Shown: positions 23,228-31,809 of the stretch, piece by piece
Layout of the letters: the number at the start of each line of letters is the position of its first letter
How positions within the stretch are numbered: position 1 is the stretch's first letter
Assembly (NCBI GenBank): GCA_021731085.1
Contig: JAKFYB010000035.1
Location: 1-44,686 of the forward strand
Source: Dehalococcoidia bacterium
GTDB taxonomy: Bacteria; Chloroflexota; Dehalococcoidia; DSTF01; JACRBR01
Reading direction: 5' to 3'
DNA length: 44,686 nucleotides
Made by a program: the position numbers and the translations under genes
The notes under the pieces: generated by a model
Databases searched by the model: none
What the model was told of the DNA's origin: nothing
Seen by the model: the letters and a program-made list of their open reading frames with translations, nothing else

Positions 23228-24427
23228 ATGACTGACCACCGCGAGAAAGAGGCGAAGTACTTCATGCGCACGGGGCGGCGTATGGATCTACTTGCCGTGC
23301 GCGGTCAGGGGACGAAGATCTGGGATGAGGCGGGGAAGGAGTACCTCGACTTCTTCGGCGGGCCGGCGACGATCTCGCTCGGCCACTCGCATCCCGTCAT
23401 CGTCGATGCGCTTGTGGACCAGGCGCAGCAGCTCATTCACGTCTCGAACCAGTTCTACTCACTGCCGCAGCTGCGGCTGGCGGAGCTGCTGATCGAGCAC
23501 TCGTGCTTCGACCGCGTGTACTTCCAGAACAGCGGCGCGGAGGCGAACGAGGGCGCACTGAAGCTGGCGCGGAAGTGGGGCAAGGAGAAGAAGAACGGCG
23601 CGTTCGAGATCATCTGCGCCGAGAACGCTTTTCACGGCCGCACGCTGCAGCTCATCACGGCCAGCGGGACCGAGCGCTACAAAGCGCCGTTCACGCCGCT
23701 GCCGGAGGGCTTCGTCCACGTGCCGTTCAATGATGTCGACGCCGTGAAGCAGGCGACGACGGCGAACACCGTCGCCGTGTTCATGGAGCCGATCCAGGGC
23801 GAGGGCGGGATCATCGTCCCGGACGACGACTACTTCAAGAAGCTTCGGGCGTGGTGCGACGAGCAGAACATCCTGCTGATCTTCGACGAAGTACAGACGG
23901 GATGCGGGCGCATCGGCAGGATGTTTGCGTACGAATACTACGGCGTCGAACCCGACATCATGACGCTGGGTAAGGGCATCGGCGGCGGCGTGCCGCTGTC
24001 GGCGTTTCTCGCGAAGGAGCACTGCGCGGTGTTCACGCCGGGCGACCACGGCAGCACGTACGGCGGCGAGCCCTTGACGACGCGCGTCGGCGCCGAGGTT
24101 GTGTCGTACATCATCGACAACGATATCCCGCAGCAGGTCACGAAGAAGGGCGAACTTGTCGAGCGGCGGCTGCACTCGCTGCAGGACCGCTTTCCGAACG
24201 TCGTGCAGGTGCGCGGCAAGGGTCTGATGTGGGCGGTCGAGTTCAAGGGCGATATCGGTGAGCGCATCACGAACGCGGCGCTGGCTGCGGGCCTCATCCT
24301 CAACAACGTGCGTCCGAACGCGGTGCGCATCGTGCCGCCACTGACGGTGACGGAGGAGGAGCTGGAGCAGGGGCTGGCGATCCTCGAGCACGTTATCGCC
24401 GAGGACGCTGGAGTCGCGACGAAGTAA
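23228..24427 (+). CDS. Class III aminotransferase, acetylornithine/GABA type
   Basis: A 399-residue fold-type I PLP enzyme. It shows EYLDFFGGPATISLGHSHP, YFQNSGAEANEGALKLARKWG, ENAFHGRT, FMEPIQGEGGIIVPDD, LIFDEVQTGCGRIGRMFAYEYYGVEPDI and the Schiff-base lysine in MTLGKGIGGGVPLSA; GSTYGGEPLT closes the site. The block order and length are ArgD-like, but no other arginine genes are near, and substrate (acetylornithine, GABA, beta-alanine) cannot be fixed. RidA follows by 2 bases; RidA removes reactive imines or enamines that PLP enzymes release, which fits the pairing. Confidence 0.88.
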   Translation: MTDHREKEAKYFMRTGRRMDLLAVRGQGTKIWDEAGKEYLDFFGGPATISLGHSHPVIVDALVDQAQQLIHVSNQFYSLPQLRLAELLIEHSCFDRVYFQNSGAEANEGALKLARKWGKEKKNGAFEIICAENAFHGRTLQLITASGTERYKAPFTPLPEGFVHVPFNDVDAVKQATTANTVAVFMEPIQGEGGIIVPDDDYFKKLRAWCDEQNILLIFDEVQTGCGRIGRMFAYEYYGVEPDIMTLGKGIGGGVPLSAFLAKEHCAVFTPGDHGSTYGGEPLTTRVGAEVVSYIIDNDIPQQVTKKGELVERRLHSLQDRFPNVVQVRGKGLMWAVEFKGDIGERITNAALAAGLILNNVRPNAVRIVPPLTVTEEELEQGLAILEHVIAEDAGVATK

Positions 24428-24429
24428 CG

Positions 24430-24813
24430 ATGCGCGAGATCATTGACACGCCCGAAGCCGCGCAACCGCCCGCCCCGATCTCGCAGGCCGTGCGCGTCGG
24501 CAACCTATTGTTCGTGTCAGGCATCACGCCGTTCGACCTCGATCTCAAGATCGCGATCGGCGACTTCGACGCGCAGATGCGCCAGGTCATGGCGAATCTC
24601 GATGCGATCCTGCGTGCCGGCGGGTCGTCCTTCGCGCAGGTCGCGAAGTGCACGGTGTATCTCGCGAGCCAGCGCCATTGGGACGCGATGAACCGCATCT
24701 ATGCCGAGTTCTGGCCCGATGGGGCGTATCCCGCACGGACGGCCGTCGAGGCCAAACTGCCCCATCCGGACTTCCTGTTGGAGATCGAGTGCGTGGCTGA
24801 GGCGACGCCCTAG
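24430..24813 (+). CDS. RidA family enamine/imine deaminase
   Basis: A 127-residue RidA/YER057c/UK114-fold protein. It has PISQAVRVGNLLFVSGITPFD, a FDAQMRQVMANLDAILRAGGSSFAQVAKCTVYL core, YPARTAVEAKLPHPDFLLEIECVA with the substrate-carboxylate Arg and the catalytic-region Glu. Relatives hydrolyse 2-aminoacrylate-type intermediates to keto acids. It is two bases downstream of the aminotransferase and surely co-transcribed. It is convergent with the M28-like gene; the 56-base gap holds nothing recognisable. Confidence 0.92.
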   Translation: MREIIDTPEAAQPPAPISQAVRVGNLLFVSGITPFDLDLKIAIGDFDAQMRQVMANLDAILRAGGSSFAQVAKCTVYLASQRHWDAMNRIYAEFWPDGAYPARTAVEAKLPHPDFLLEIECVAEATP

Positions 24814-24869
24814 CTCGCGTGGCATCGCTCAACAATCTGGTGTACTTCGTTGATGATAAAGTCGCGGCG

Positions 24870-26249
24870 TCAGGAGTTACCGCTCGGACCCTTCACGTCC
24901 GCTGATCTCATCTCCGCTGCCGACACACCTGCAGTTGATTCGATGATGCGGATGGCGGCACGGGTGATGGGTACCAAGTGCGCACGGTGGATCTTGTCGA
25001 GCGTGTCCATCGCGTCGAAAAGGTAGAAGGGCGCGGCGAGAAAGTTCACGATCGGCACGCCGGCGGGGTAGAAGTCGGCCGCGTCCGTCGTGGGCTTCTC
25101 GCCGAAGACCGTCGGCTTGACGATGTGTGAGCGGCGGACGTCCTCGGCTTCAATCGCGGCGCGCACGGCGTCCTGCAGGCGCGGGATCTCGGAAGTGAAC
25201 CACCAGCCAACCTCGGGCTCGCCTGTCGCGTGCAGCGTGCCGCCTTCGTCAGTGAACTCGGCGGCGACGTGTTCCAGATGCAGTTCGAGTACGGCACGCT
25301 CGAGTTCCTCGCGGTGCTGTTCGACGAAGGCGTGCTGACCGGTGCCGCCAGCCATGTGACCGGAGTTCAGCAGGAACACGAGACGATGCGGGCGTTCGGC
25401 CTGGGGCACGCGCGACCAGTACGCCGCCTGCGCAAGCACCAGCGATATCCCGGACGAATCCTCGACGGCTGACGACCACGGGCCGTCGTGGTGCGAACCA
25501 ATGATGACGGTCTCGTCATCGGCGCCGGGCAGTTCGCCGACGATGTTGTGTCCGGTCATGGGTTCGCGGCGGGCCGTCGCAGTGAGCCGCAAACGCACGG
25601 CACCTTCCGCCAGCATCGCCCGCAAGCGAGCGCCATCACTGCCGCTGATCCACACGCCCGGAATCGTGCGCGCGACGGCGTCGTACGGAACGTAGTACTG
25701 GTACGAGTCGCCGGGGTAGCCGGATAACGTGCCGATGAAGGCCAACGCGCCCGCCTCGATCGATGGGTGGCTGGCGTCCATCAGGTCGCGGCCGAACGGC
25801 AGAATGTGCGCGCCGTTGTCGAACGTGCCCGCGGGGTCGTACGACCAGACCGACATCCGGTCGCGCATGAACGCATGCGGCAGGCGCGTCAGCGGCACGT
25901 CGTAGAGCGAGGCAGCGCCTCGCACGCTCAACGGCGCGTCAGCGTCGAACGCGACCAGGTCGAGTTCGAGGTCAGTCGCAGGCGCGGTGTGTGGGAGCTG
26001 AAAGCACGGAACCTCCACCGACTCGCCCGACGCCCCGCGCACTGTCAGCGACGCTTCCTGCGGTTCCCAATACTGCATCTCCACCGGCTCGGCGCGCACG
26101 TTGTCGAGGCCGAATGCGCAGAACTGATCCTGCAGCCACTCCTCAGCCCAGCGGTCGGCGGGATAGCCCGGGCGACGGACACCGTGAGAGAAGACCTCCT
26201 CTAGCCAGGCGAAGATCTGCGTTTCGTTGGGGATGTGCTCGTCGTGCAT
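24870..26249 (-). CDS. Divergent M28-type peptidase with altered metal site
   Basis: A 459-residue cytoplasmic-looking protein (no signal peptide) with an M28 aminopeptidase-like core: TGHNIVGELPGADDETVIIGSHHDGPW gives the HxD pair and SAVEDSSGISLVLAQA the bridging Asp. The next motif, normally EExGLxGS, reads LLNSGHMAGGTGQHAF; the following N/D ligand is a Glu in LHLEHVAAE; the last, normally SDHxxF, is TTDAADFYPAGVP with His missing. Thus two or three of five zinc ligands are not conserved. A roughly 110-residue insert (about 90-200) sits in the protease-associated position. It may be inactive or a different hydrolase class. Leaderless-type promoter. Confidence 0.75.
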   Translation of the reverse strand: MHDEHIPNETQIFAWLEEVFSHGVRRPGYPADRWAEEWLQDQFCAFGLDNVRAEPVEMQYWEPQEASLTVRGASGESVEVPCFQLPHTAPATDLELDLVAFDADAPLSVRGAASLYDVPLTRLPHAFMRDRMSVWSYDPAGTFDNGAHILPFGRDLMDASHPSIEAGALAFIGTLSGYPGDSYQYYVPYDAVARTIPGVWISGSDGARLRAMLAEGAVRLRLTATARREPMTGHNIVGELPGADDETVIIGSHHDGPWSSAVEDSSGISLVLAQAAYWSRVPQAERPHRLVFLLNSGHMAGGTGQHAFVEQHREELERAVLELHLEHVAAEFTDEGGTLHATGEPEVGWWFTSEIPRLQDAVRAAIEAEDVRRSHIVKPTVFGEKPTTDAADFYPAGVPIVNFLAAPFYLFDAMDTLDKIHRAHLVPITRAAIRIIESTAGVSAAEMRSADVKGPSGNS

Positions 26250-26255
26250 CGCGGC

Positions 26256-26261
26256 AGTTTA
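26256..26261 (-). promoter_or_regulatory. Leaderless -10 box TAAACT for the M28-like gene
   Basis: Minus-strand TAAACT, exactly 6 nt (gccgcg) before the ATG at 26249. Its TAA is also the stop codon of tag. Confidence 0.6.
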
Positions 26262-26849
26262 CAGGCGAGCAGCTTGGCCGGCGATCTGCTTGTAGCGGAA
26301 GCAGGTGATGATGTGGTCGTTCACCATGCCGGTGGCCTGCATAAAGGCGTAGCAAATCGTCGGGCCAACAAACTTGAAGCCACGCTTAAGGAGGTCCTTG
26401 CTCATCGCCTGTGACTCCGCCGTCTTAGCCGGAATGTCCGCCAGCGACTCCAGCTTGTTCGTGCGGGGTTGGCCGCCGATGAACTGCCAGATGTAGGAGT
26501 CGAACGTGCCGCATTCCTTCTGTACGGCAAGAAAAGCCTTTGCGTTGCCGACGGCTGAGGCGACCTTCGCGCGGTTGCGGATGATGCCTTCGTCAGCGAG
26601 GAGACGTGCCGTTTTGGCGTCCGTATAGCGCGCGACCTTCGCAGCGTCGAAGCCATCGAACGCACGGCGGTAGTTGTCGCGTTTGCGGAGGATGGTGTCC
26701 CAGCTAAGCCCGGCCTGCGCACCTTCGAGGATGAGAAACTCGAACAACAGCCGATCATCGTGAACGGGCACGCCCCACTCTTCATCGTGGTACGGGATCT
26801 CGATGTCCTTGCTGGCCCAGCCGCAGCGGACGAGGGGCTTCTCTACCAT
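26259..26849 (-). CDS. tag: DNA-3-methyladenine glycosylase I
   Basis: A 196-residue base-excision enzyme that removes 3-methyladenine. Typical features: RCGWASKDIEIPYHDEEWGVPVHDD, LFEFLILEGAQAGLSWDTIL with the active-site Glu and Trp, RKRDNYRRAFDGFD, IIRNRAKVASAVGNA, and the zinc-binding C-terminus NDHIITCFRY. The Cys and His zinc ligands at both ends are present. GAGGAG lies about 7 nt before the ATG at 26849. It is divergent from mutS2, with a heptad array in the spacer. Confidence 0.95.
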   Translation of the reverse strand: MVEKPLVRCGWASKDIEIPYHDEEWGVPVHDDRLLFEFLILEGAQAGLSWDTILRKRDNYRRAFDGFDAAKVARYTDAKTARLLADEGIIRNRAKVASAVGNAKAFLAVQKECGTFDSYIWQFIGGQPRTNKLESLADIPAKTAESQAMSKDLLKRGFKFVGPTICYAFMQATGMVNDHIITCFRYKQIAGQAARL

Positions 26850-26887
26850 GCACTTGCTCCTCTTCGATGATGAGGGTACATCCCCTG

Positions 26888-26922
26888 CATCCTCCATCCT
26901 CCATCCTCCATCCTCCATCCTC
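26888..26922. repeat. Heptad array, 5 perfect CATCCTC units
   Basis: Five exact tandem copies of CATCCTC (35 bases) between tag and mutS2, ending 13 bases before the mutS2 -10 box. The cleanest array of the window. Confidence 0.9.
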
Positions 26923-26935
26923 GACAGAGCCCGGC

Positions 26936-26941
26936 TACACT
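26936..26941 (+). promoter_or_regulatory. -10 box TACACT for mutS2
   Basis: TACACT, 8 nt before the ATG at 26950; the predicted leader is 0-2 nt. No Shine-Dalgarno. Confidence 0.5.
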
Positions 26942-26949
26942 GGCGGCCT

Positions 26950-29346
26950 ATGGATGCGAACGCGCTTCGAACACTGGAATACCCGAAGATCCTCGATCGG
27001 CTGGCGAAGCATGCTTCGTTCTCCGCCGGGAAAGATCTCGCCCTCGGCCTCCAGCCGTCCACGGACATCCGCGAGATTGTTCGGCGGCAGCGCGGGACGG
27101 CGGAGGCGCGCCGGCTGCAGCAACTGAAACCGCGGACAGGCCTGCAGGGCGCGCACGACGTGCGCCAGCTCGCCGAGAAGGCGGAGCGCGGCGGCATCCT
27201 CCAACCAGAAGAACTGCTGAACATCGCTTCCACGCTGGAATGTGCGCGGGAGCTTAAGTCGTCGATCTCGCGACTCGAGACCGAACTGCCGCTGCTCGCC
27301 GCCGTCGTCGATGGCATCGAACCGATGGTGAAGACGGTCGAGAACATCAATCGCAGCATCAACCAGCGCATGGAGGTCACCGACCAGGCCTCCCCCGCGC
27401 TCGGCGCCATCCGCCGCCAGGTTCGCACGTACCACGACCGCCTCTACCAGCGCATGCAGGAGATCCTCGCGACTTCATACAGCAAGGGCATCGCGCAGGA
27501 AGCCATCATCACGATCCGCGACGGGCGCTACGTGATCCCCGTGAAGCAGGACTATCGCGGCCAACTCAAGGGCATCGTCCACGACACGTCGGGTTCCGGC
27601 GCGACGGTGTGGGTGGAGCCGCTGGCTGTGGTGGACCTCGGCAACAAGTGGCGCGAGGCGCAACTTGAAGAGGAACGCGAGGTCGAACGCGTCCTCAAGG
27701 CGCTCAGCGGCGAGGTCGGCGCGCAATCGCAGGCCGTCATCTGGGACGTGGAAGCGCTGGCCCAAATCGATCTGGCGCTCGCCAAGGCGCGGTTCGGAGC
27801 GGAGATCGGCGCGGAGGAACTGCCATACGACGGCGAAGCACAGCCGTGGATCGTCGCAGCACCGGCGGAACTGCATCTCCTCCGGGCGCGCCATCCACTG
27901 CTGAAGCCGCCGGTGGTTCCATCGACGATCACGCTCGGCGGCGCCTATCGCGTGCTGCTCATCACCGGCCCGAACACCGGCGGCAAGACGGTCGCGCTGA
28001 AGACGGCAGGACTGCTGCCGCTGATGGCGCAGTCCGGCCTGCCCGTCCCCGCAGACACCGGCTCGAAGATCCCCGTGTTCGACTCCGTATTCGCGGACAT
28101 CGGCGATGAACAGAGCATCGAGCAGTCGCTCTCGACGTTCAGCAGCCACATCACGAAGATCATTGGCGTCCTGAGGGATGTCGGAGGTAAGAGCCTCGTG
28201 CTGCTCGACGAACTGGCCGCGGGCACCGACCCGACGGAGGGCTCGGCTCTCGCCCGAAGCATCCTGATGACCCTGCTCGACTCTGGCGCGCTCGTTGTCG
28301 CGACGACGCATCACGGTGAACTGAAGGCGTTCGCGCACAACACCGAGGGCGTGACAAACGCTTCCGTCGAGTTCAACCTGGCGACGCTTTCACCGACGTA
28401 CAAGCTCACCATCGGGCTGCCCGGACGCAGCAACGCGCTCGAAATCGCCCAACGGCTCGGCATGCCGCAGCGCGTGATCGACGACGCCCGCCGCTCCATC
28501 GCCCCAGAGCAGTTGCAGGTCGAGGATCTGCTGTCCGAGCTCCGCCGCGAGCGTGATCAGGCGAAGGAGAGCGCTCGCACGGAAGAGATCGCACGCCGTG
28601 AGGCGGAGGAGATCCGTGAGAAGCTGGCGCAGCGTCTCGACTCCGCAGATGTCGAGCGCGAGAAACTCGTTGCGAAAGCGCGTGCCGACATCGAGAAGGA
28701 CGTCGAGCGCGCCCAACGGCTCATCGCAGCGGCTGAGCGCGAGGTCGAGGCGCAGAAGCTCACGGCCGCGGATGATAAGACGAAGCAGGCACTCCAGGAG
28801 GCGCTCGATCTCGCAAAGAAGCACGCAACGCCAAAGCCACGACGCCACCGCCGCGAGCCTCGCGTGGCCGCGATCCCCGCCGGCCCGCCACCGGAGTCCA
28901 TCGTCGAAGGCGACCATGTGTGGCTGCGCGGCATGGATCGCTGGGGCGAGGCGATGGGCCCGCCGGATCGCGGCGAGGTCGAAGTGCGCCTCGGTCCATT
29001 GCGGTCGCGCGTGAAGCTCGCGCAGGTGGAGAAGGTACAGCGTGTCGCGCCTACGAAGGTGCCCGGGGAGGTACGCCAGAACATCGCGCCCGCCCGCGAA
29101 GTGCCGCCTGAGATCGAGATCCGTGGCCAGACCGTCGACGAAGCGATGCCTACGATCGAGCAGTACCTCGACGAAGCGTTCCGGGCGGGCCTACCGTGGA
29201 CGCGCATCGTCCACGGCAAAGGCACCGGCGTCCTGCGGAAGCAGGTGCGCGATCTCCTCGCCAAGCACCCGCTCGTCAAGTCGTACGAAGAAGCGCGCCG
29301 CGAAGAAGGCGGCGAAGGCGTGACCATCGCGTATCTGGCGGTATGA
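26950..29346 (+). CDS. mutS2: MutS2 DNA-binding ATPase/endonuclease
   Basis: A 798-residue MutS2. N-terminal LEYPKILDRLAKHASFSAG, a core/clamp region with GRYVIPVKQDYRGQLKGIVHDTSGSGATVWVEP, the Walker A GPNTGGKT at about residue 340, Walker B LVLLDELAAGTDPTEGSALA, a long coiled-coil (about 510-620) and a C-terminal Smr domain (about 720-798; IEIRGQTVDEAMPTIEQYLD then HGKGTGVLR). The Smr nuclease motif is HGKGTG. MutS2 suppresses recombination, and a role in rescuing collided ribosomes has been described in Bacillus. Its stop overlaps the cofD start as ATGA. Confidence 0.96.
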   Translation: MDANALRTLEYPKILDRLAKHASFSAGKDLALGLQPSTDIREIVRRQRGTAEARRLQQLKPRTGLQGAHDVRQLAEKAERGGILQPEELLNIASTLECARELKSSISRLETELPLLAAVVDGIEPMVKTVENINRSINQRMEVTDQASPALGAIRRQVRTYHDRLYQRMQEILATSYSKGIAQEAIITIRDGRYVIPVKQDYRGQLKGIVHDTSGSGATVWVEPLAVVDLGNKWREAQLEEEREVERVLKALSGEVGAQSQAVIWDVEALAQIDLALAKARFGAEIGAEELPYDGEAQPWIVAAPAELHLLRARHPLLKPPVVPSTITLGGAYRVLLITGPNTGGKTVALKTAGLLPLMAQSGLPVPADTGSKIPVFDSVFADIGDEQSIEQSLSTFSSHITKIIGVLRDVGGKSLVLLDELAAGTDPTEGSALARSILMTLLDSGALVVATTHHGELKAFAHNTEGVTNASVEFNLATLSPTYKLTIGLPGRSNALEIAQRLGMPQRVIDDARRSIAPEQLQVEDLLSELRRERDQAKESARTEEIARREAEEIREKLAQRLDSADVEREKLVAKARADIEKDVERAQRLIAAAEREVEAQKLTAADDKTKQALQEALDLAKKHATPKPRRHRREPRVAAIPAGPPPESIVEGDHVWLRGMDRWGEAMGPPDRGEVEVRLGPLRSRVKLAQVEKVQRVAPTKVPGEVRQNIAPAREVPPEIEIRGQTVDEAMPTIEQYLDEAFRAGLPWTRIVHGKGTGVLRKQVRDLLAKHPLVKSYEEARREEGGEGVTIAYLAV

Positions 29347-30278
29347 AAGTCACAGCGCTCGCAGGTGGAGTCGGCGCGGCACGCTTTCTCGAAGGCTTGA
29401 TTGCCGTCGCGCCACAGGAAGACATCACCGTCATCTCCAACATCGGCGACGACGAGGAGTTCTTCGGCCTGCACGTCTCGCCGGACATCGACATCGTCAT
29501 CTACACCCTGGCCGGCGCGATCGACACCGAGAAGGGCTGGGGGTTGAAAGGCGAAACGTTCCGCGCGCTCGACGCCCTCAAGCGGTTCGGATACGACACC
29601 TGGTTCGGCCTCGGCGACGGCGACCTGGCGACGCACGCACATCGCACGGACATGCTGCGCAACGGCGCGACGCTGTCCGAAGTGACGCGCTCGATCGTCG
29701 ACGCGTTTGGCCTGCGCCTAAAGCTGCTACCGGTGTCGGACGACCGCGTGCGGACGGTGCTCTCGACGGACGCGGGCGATCTCGCCTTCCAGGAGTACTT
29801 CGTGAAGCACGGCACGGAGCCCGAAGTGCGCAATGTGCGCTTCAACGGCGCCGAGACCGCTCGCCCCGCGCCCGGCGTGCTCGAAGCCATCCGCACCGCC
29901 GACGTGATCGCCGTCGCGCCTAGCAATCCCGTCGTCAGCCTTGGTCCCATCCTCGCCGTGCCCGGCGTTCGCGAGGCGCTCAGCGCAGCACGAGCGCCCG
30001 TAGTCGCCGTCAGCCCGATCATCGGCGGCAAGACGATCAAGGGCCCCGCCGACCGCATGATGGCGTCGCTCGGCATCACTCCCACAGCCGTCGGCGTAGC
30101 GGAGACGTACAGCGACTTCCTCGACGTGCTCGTGATCGACGAAGAGGATCGAGCGCTGGCACCGGCGGTCGAGGCTGCGGGCGTGCGAGCCGTCGTCGCG
30201 CAGACGATCATGCGCGGGCCAGAGGAAAAGCGCGCCTTGGCGGAGATCGTGCTCGCCGCCGCAATCGCTGACCGCTGA
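29343..30278 (+). CDS. cofD: 2-phospho-L-lactate transferase CofD (FbiA)
   Basis: A 311-residue enzyme that transfers the phospholactyl-type moiety to Fo to make coenzyme F420-0 or its dehydro form. Diagnostic: ALAGGVGAARFLEGL, VISNIGDDEEFFGLHVSPDIDIVIYTLAG, LGDGDLATHAHRTDMLRNGATLS, LPVSDDRVRT, APSNPVVSLGPILAVPGVREAL and VSPIIGGKTIKGPADRMM. It starts at an ATG that overlaps the mutS2 stop. The last codons and stop lie inside a heptad array. Presence of cofD and cofC implies F420-dependent redox in this organism; fbiC/cofGH and cofE are not in the window. Confidence 0.95.
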   Translation: MKVTALAGGVGAARFLEGLIAVAPQEDITVISNIGDDEEFFGLHVSPDIDIVIYTLAGAIDTEKGWGLKGETFRALDALKRFGYDTWFGLGDGDLATHAHRTDMLRNGATLSEVTRSIVDAFGLRLKLLPVSDDRVRTVLSTDAGDLAFQEYFVKHGTEPEVRNVRFNGAETARPAPGVLEAIRTADVIAVAPSNPVVSLGPILAVPGVREALSAARAPVVAVSPIIGGKTIKGPADRMMASLGITPTAVGVAETYSDFLDVLVIDEEDRALAPAVEAAGVRAVVAQTIMRGPEEKRALAEIVLAAAIADR

Positions 30279-30301
30279 TAGCTGACCGCCGACGGCCGCT
30301 C
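30267..30301. repeat. Heptad array, 5 units (GCTGACC type)
   Basis: GCTGACC, GCTGATA, GCTGACC, GCCGACG, GCCGCTC. It begins in the last codons of cofD (its stop is inside unit 2) and ends 2 bases before the cofC -10 box. Confidence 0.65.
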
Positions 30302-30303
30302 GC

Positions 30304-30309
30304 TAGACT
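30304..30309 (+). promoter_or_regulatory. -10 box TAGACT for cofC
   Basis: TAGACT, 7 nt before the ATG at 30317; probably leaderless or with a 1-nt leader. Confidence 0.55.
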
Positions 30310-30316
30310 TACCACC

Positions 30317-30991
30317 ATGCGTGGCGCACTCATTCCCATGAAGTCTCCGGCGGAGTCGAAGTCGCGGCTGGCCGACGTGCTCGATGCGCGCGAACGCGCG
30401 GAGCTTGCGCTGGCGATGCTCGTCGATATCATCACCGCCTGCAACGACAGCGAGATGTTCGACGTCGTCAGCGTCGTCAGCGGCGACAGCGATGTGTTCT
30501 GGGTGGCGCGCGAGCACGGCGCGAAGCCGATCGCCGAACCCGCCACGCTCTCCGGTCTCAACGACGGCCTCACATTCGGCGTGCGCTACCTGGCGCGTCG
30601 TGTCGGCTGCGATGAGGTGGTGATCTTCCCGGCCGATATTCCGCTCGTGCGGCCCATTGACGTTTGTTCGGTCGTGAACGCGCTCGCCAGCCGCGACGAA
30701 CGCCGCGTTGCCCTCGTTCGCGCAACCGACAACGGCACGAACGCCCTCGGCCTGCGCCCACCGGAGGTCATCCCGATGCGCTTCGGCCGCGACAGCGCGT
30801 CAGCACACGCGGTCGAGGCCGCCACAGCAGGCGTCGACTGCGTCGAGCTCGATCTCGAACGGCTGCGCTTCGATGTCGATGCGGCCGCCGACGTCGAGGC
30901 CCTCGCAGCACTGTCCGTCGGCGCGGCGACACGCGGCTGGCTCGACGCGCGGGCGTCGTACGGCCCCGCGATCTCGAACGCAGGCTCATGA
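30317..30991 (+). CDS. cofC: Phospholactate/PEP guanylyltransferase CofC (FbiD)
   Basis: A 224-residue nucleotidyltransferase that activates 2-phospholactate or PEP with GTP for CofD. Features: LIPMKSPAESKSRLADVLDARERAELALAML, VVSGDSDVFWVAREHGAKPIAEP, LNDGL, the metal-binding VIFPADIPLV, and ATDNGTNALGLRPP followed by FGRDSASAH. These match the CofC/FbiD family at normal length. The preferred substrate cannot be read from sequence by eye; PEP is usual in mycobacterial FbiD. It has its own promoter 38 bases after cofD, and its stop overlaps the next start (ATGA). Confidence 0.93.
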   Translation: MRGALIPMKSPAESKSRLADVLDARERAELALAMLVDIITACNDSEMFDVVSVVSGDSDVFWVAREHGAKPIAEPATLSGLNDGLTFGVRYLARRVGCDEVVIFPADIPLVRPIDVCSVVNALASRDERRVALVRATDNGTNALGLRPPEVIPMRFGRDSASAHAVEAATAGVDCVELDLERLRFDVDAAADVEALAALSVGAATRGWLDARASYGPAISNAGS

Positions 30992-31809
30992 CGGAGACAC
31001 AACCACTTCGTGTGATGACGTTCAACGTCCGCGGCTTCTATCACGCGGACGGCGAGAACGCGTGGATTCACCGCGACACGCTGAACGTCGAGACCATACG
31101 CCGCGCGCGTCCGCATTTCGTCGGCCTGCAGGAAGTGCAGACCGGAAACATGAAGGCGTACGACCGCGATCTCACCGACCACCACTGGCTCGCCTGGCCG
31201 GAATACGGCAACGATAAGCCGTACGAGTGGCCGGCCATCCTCTGGGACCCGCACCGCCTCCGTCCGCTCGACAGCGGCGGCTTCTGGCTGAGCGAGACGC
31301 CCGACGTACACTCACGCTCGTGGAACACCGACAACATCCGCTCGTGCCAGTGGATCCGCCTCCATGATCTCGCATCGGGCGCGGAGTTCGTGCACGCGAA
31401 CACCCATCTCGATCACCGCAGTGAACTCGCGCGCGTTGAGGGTTCGCGCCTCATCATCCGCCGCCTCGACGCGGAGCATCCTGGCGCGACCATCATCGCG
31501 ACCGGCGACTACAACGATGTGCCGGGTTCGAAGACGTACCAAACGTGGCTTGACGCCGGGTTCACGGATGCCTACACCGCGGCAGGATGCAGCGGCGATC
31601 CGCGCGAGTCCTACACGAATCACGGCTGGCGCGGCTATCCCTTCGCGCGCGATGACGACACGCCCCAACGTATCGACTGGATCATGCTCCGCGGGCATGT
31701 GACCGCGCGATCATGCAAGATCGTCCGCGACGGCGGGCCGGTCGTATGGCCCAGCGACCACTTTCCGGTCCTTGCCGAGCTTTCGTTTGACAAGGAGAAC
31801 GCTCCGTGA
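30988..31809 (+). CDS. Endonuclease/exonuclease/phosphatase family protein
   Basis: A 273-residue EEP-fold hydrolase. Catalytic signatures are present: FNVRGF (Asn), FVGLQEVQ (Glu), the H in HANTHLDHRSELARVEGSRLI, ATGDYNDVPGS (Asp/Asn), RIDWIMLRG and the final PSDHFPVLAEL (Asp/His). No signal peptide, so it acts in the cytoplasm, on a phosphodiester or phosphomonoester of unknown identity. Translationally coupled to cofC in front (ATGA) and to the methyltransferase behind (GTGA). Confidence 0.9.
   Translation: MTETQPLRVMTFNVRGFYHADGENAWIHRDTLNVETIRRARPHFVGLQEVQTGNMKAYDRDLTDHHWLAWPEYGNDKPYEWPAILWDPHRLRPLDSGGFWLSETPDVHSRSWNTDNIRSCQWIRLHDLASGAEFVHANTHLDHRSELARVEGSRLIIRRLDAEHPGATIIATGDYNDVPGSKTYQTWLDAGFTDAYTAAGCSGDPRESYTNHGWRGYPFARDDDTPQRIDWIMLRGHVTARSCKIVRDGGPVVWPSDHFPVLAELSFDKENAP

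Noticed and set aside
26888-26922. CATCCTC tandem repeat considered as a CRISPR remnant
   Set aside because: Units are 7 bases with no spacers and no cas genes; it belongs to the heptad family.
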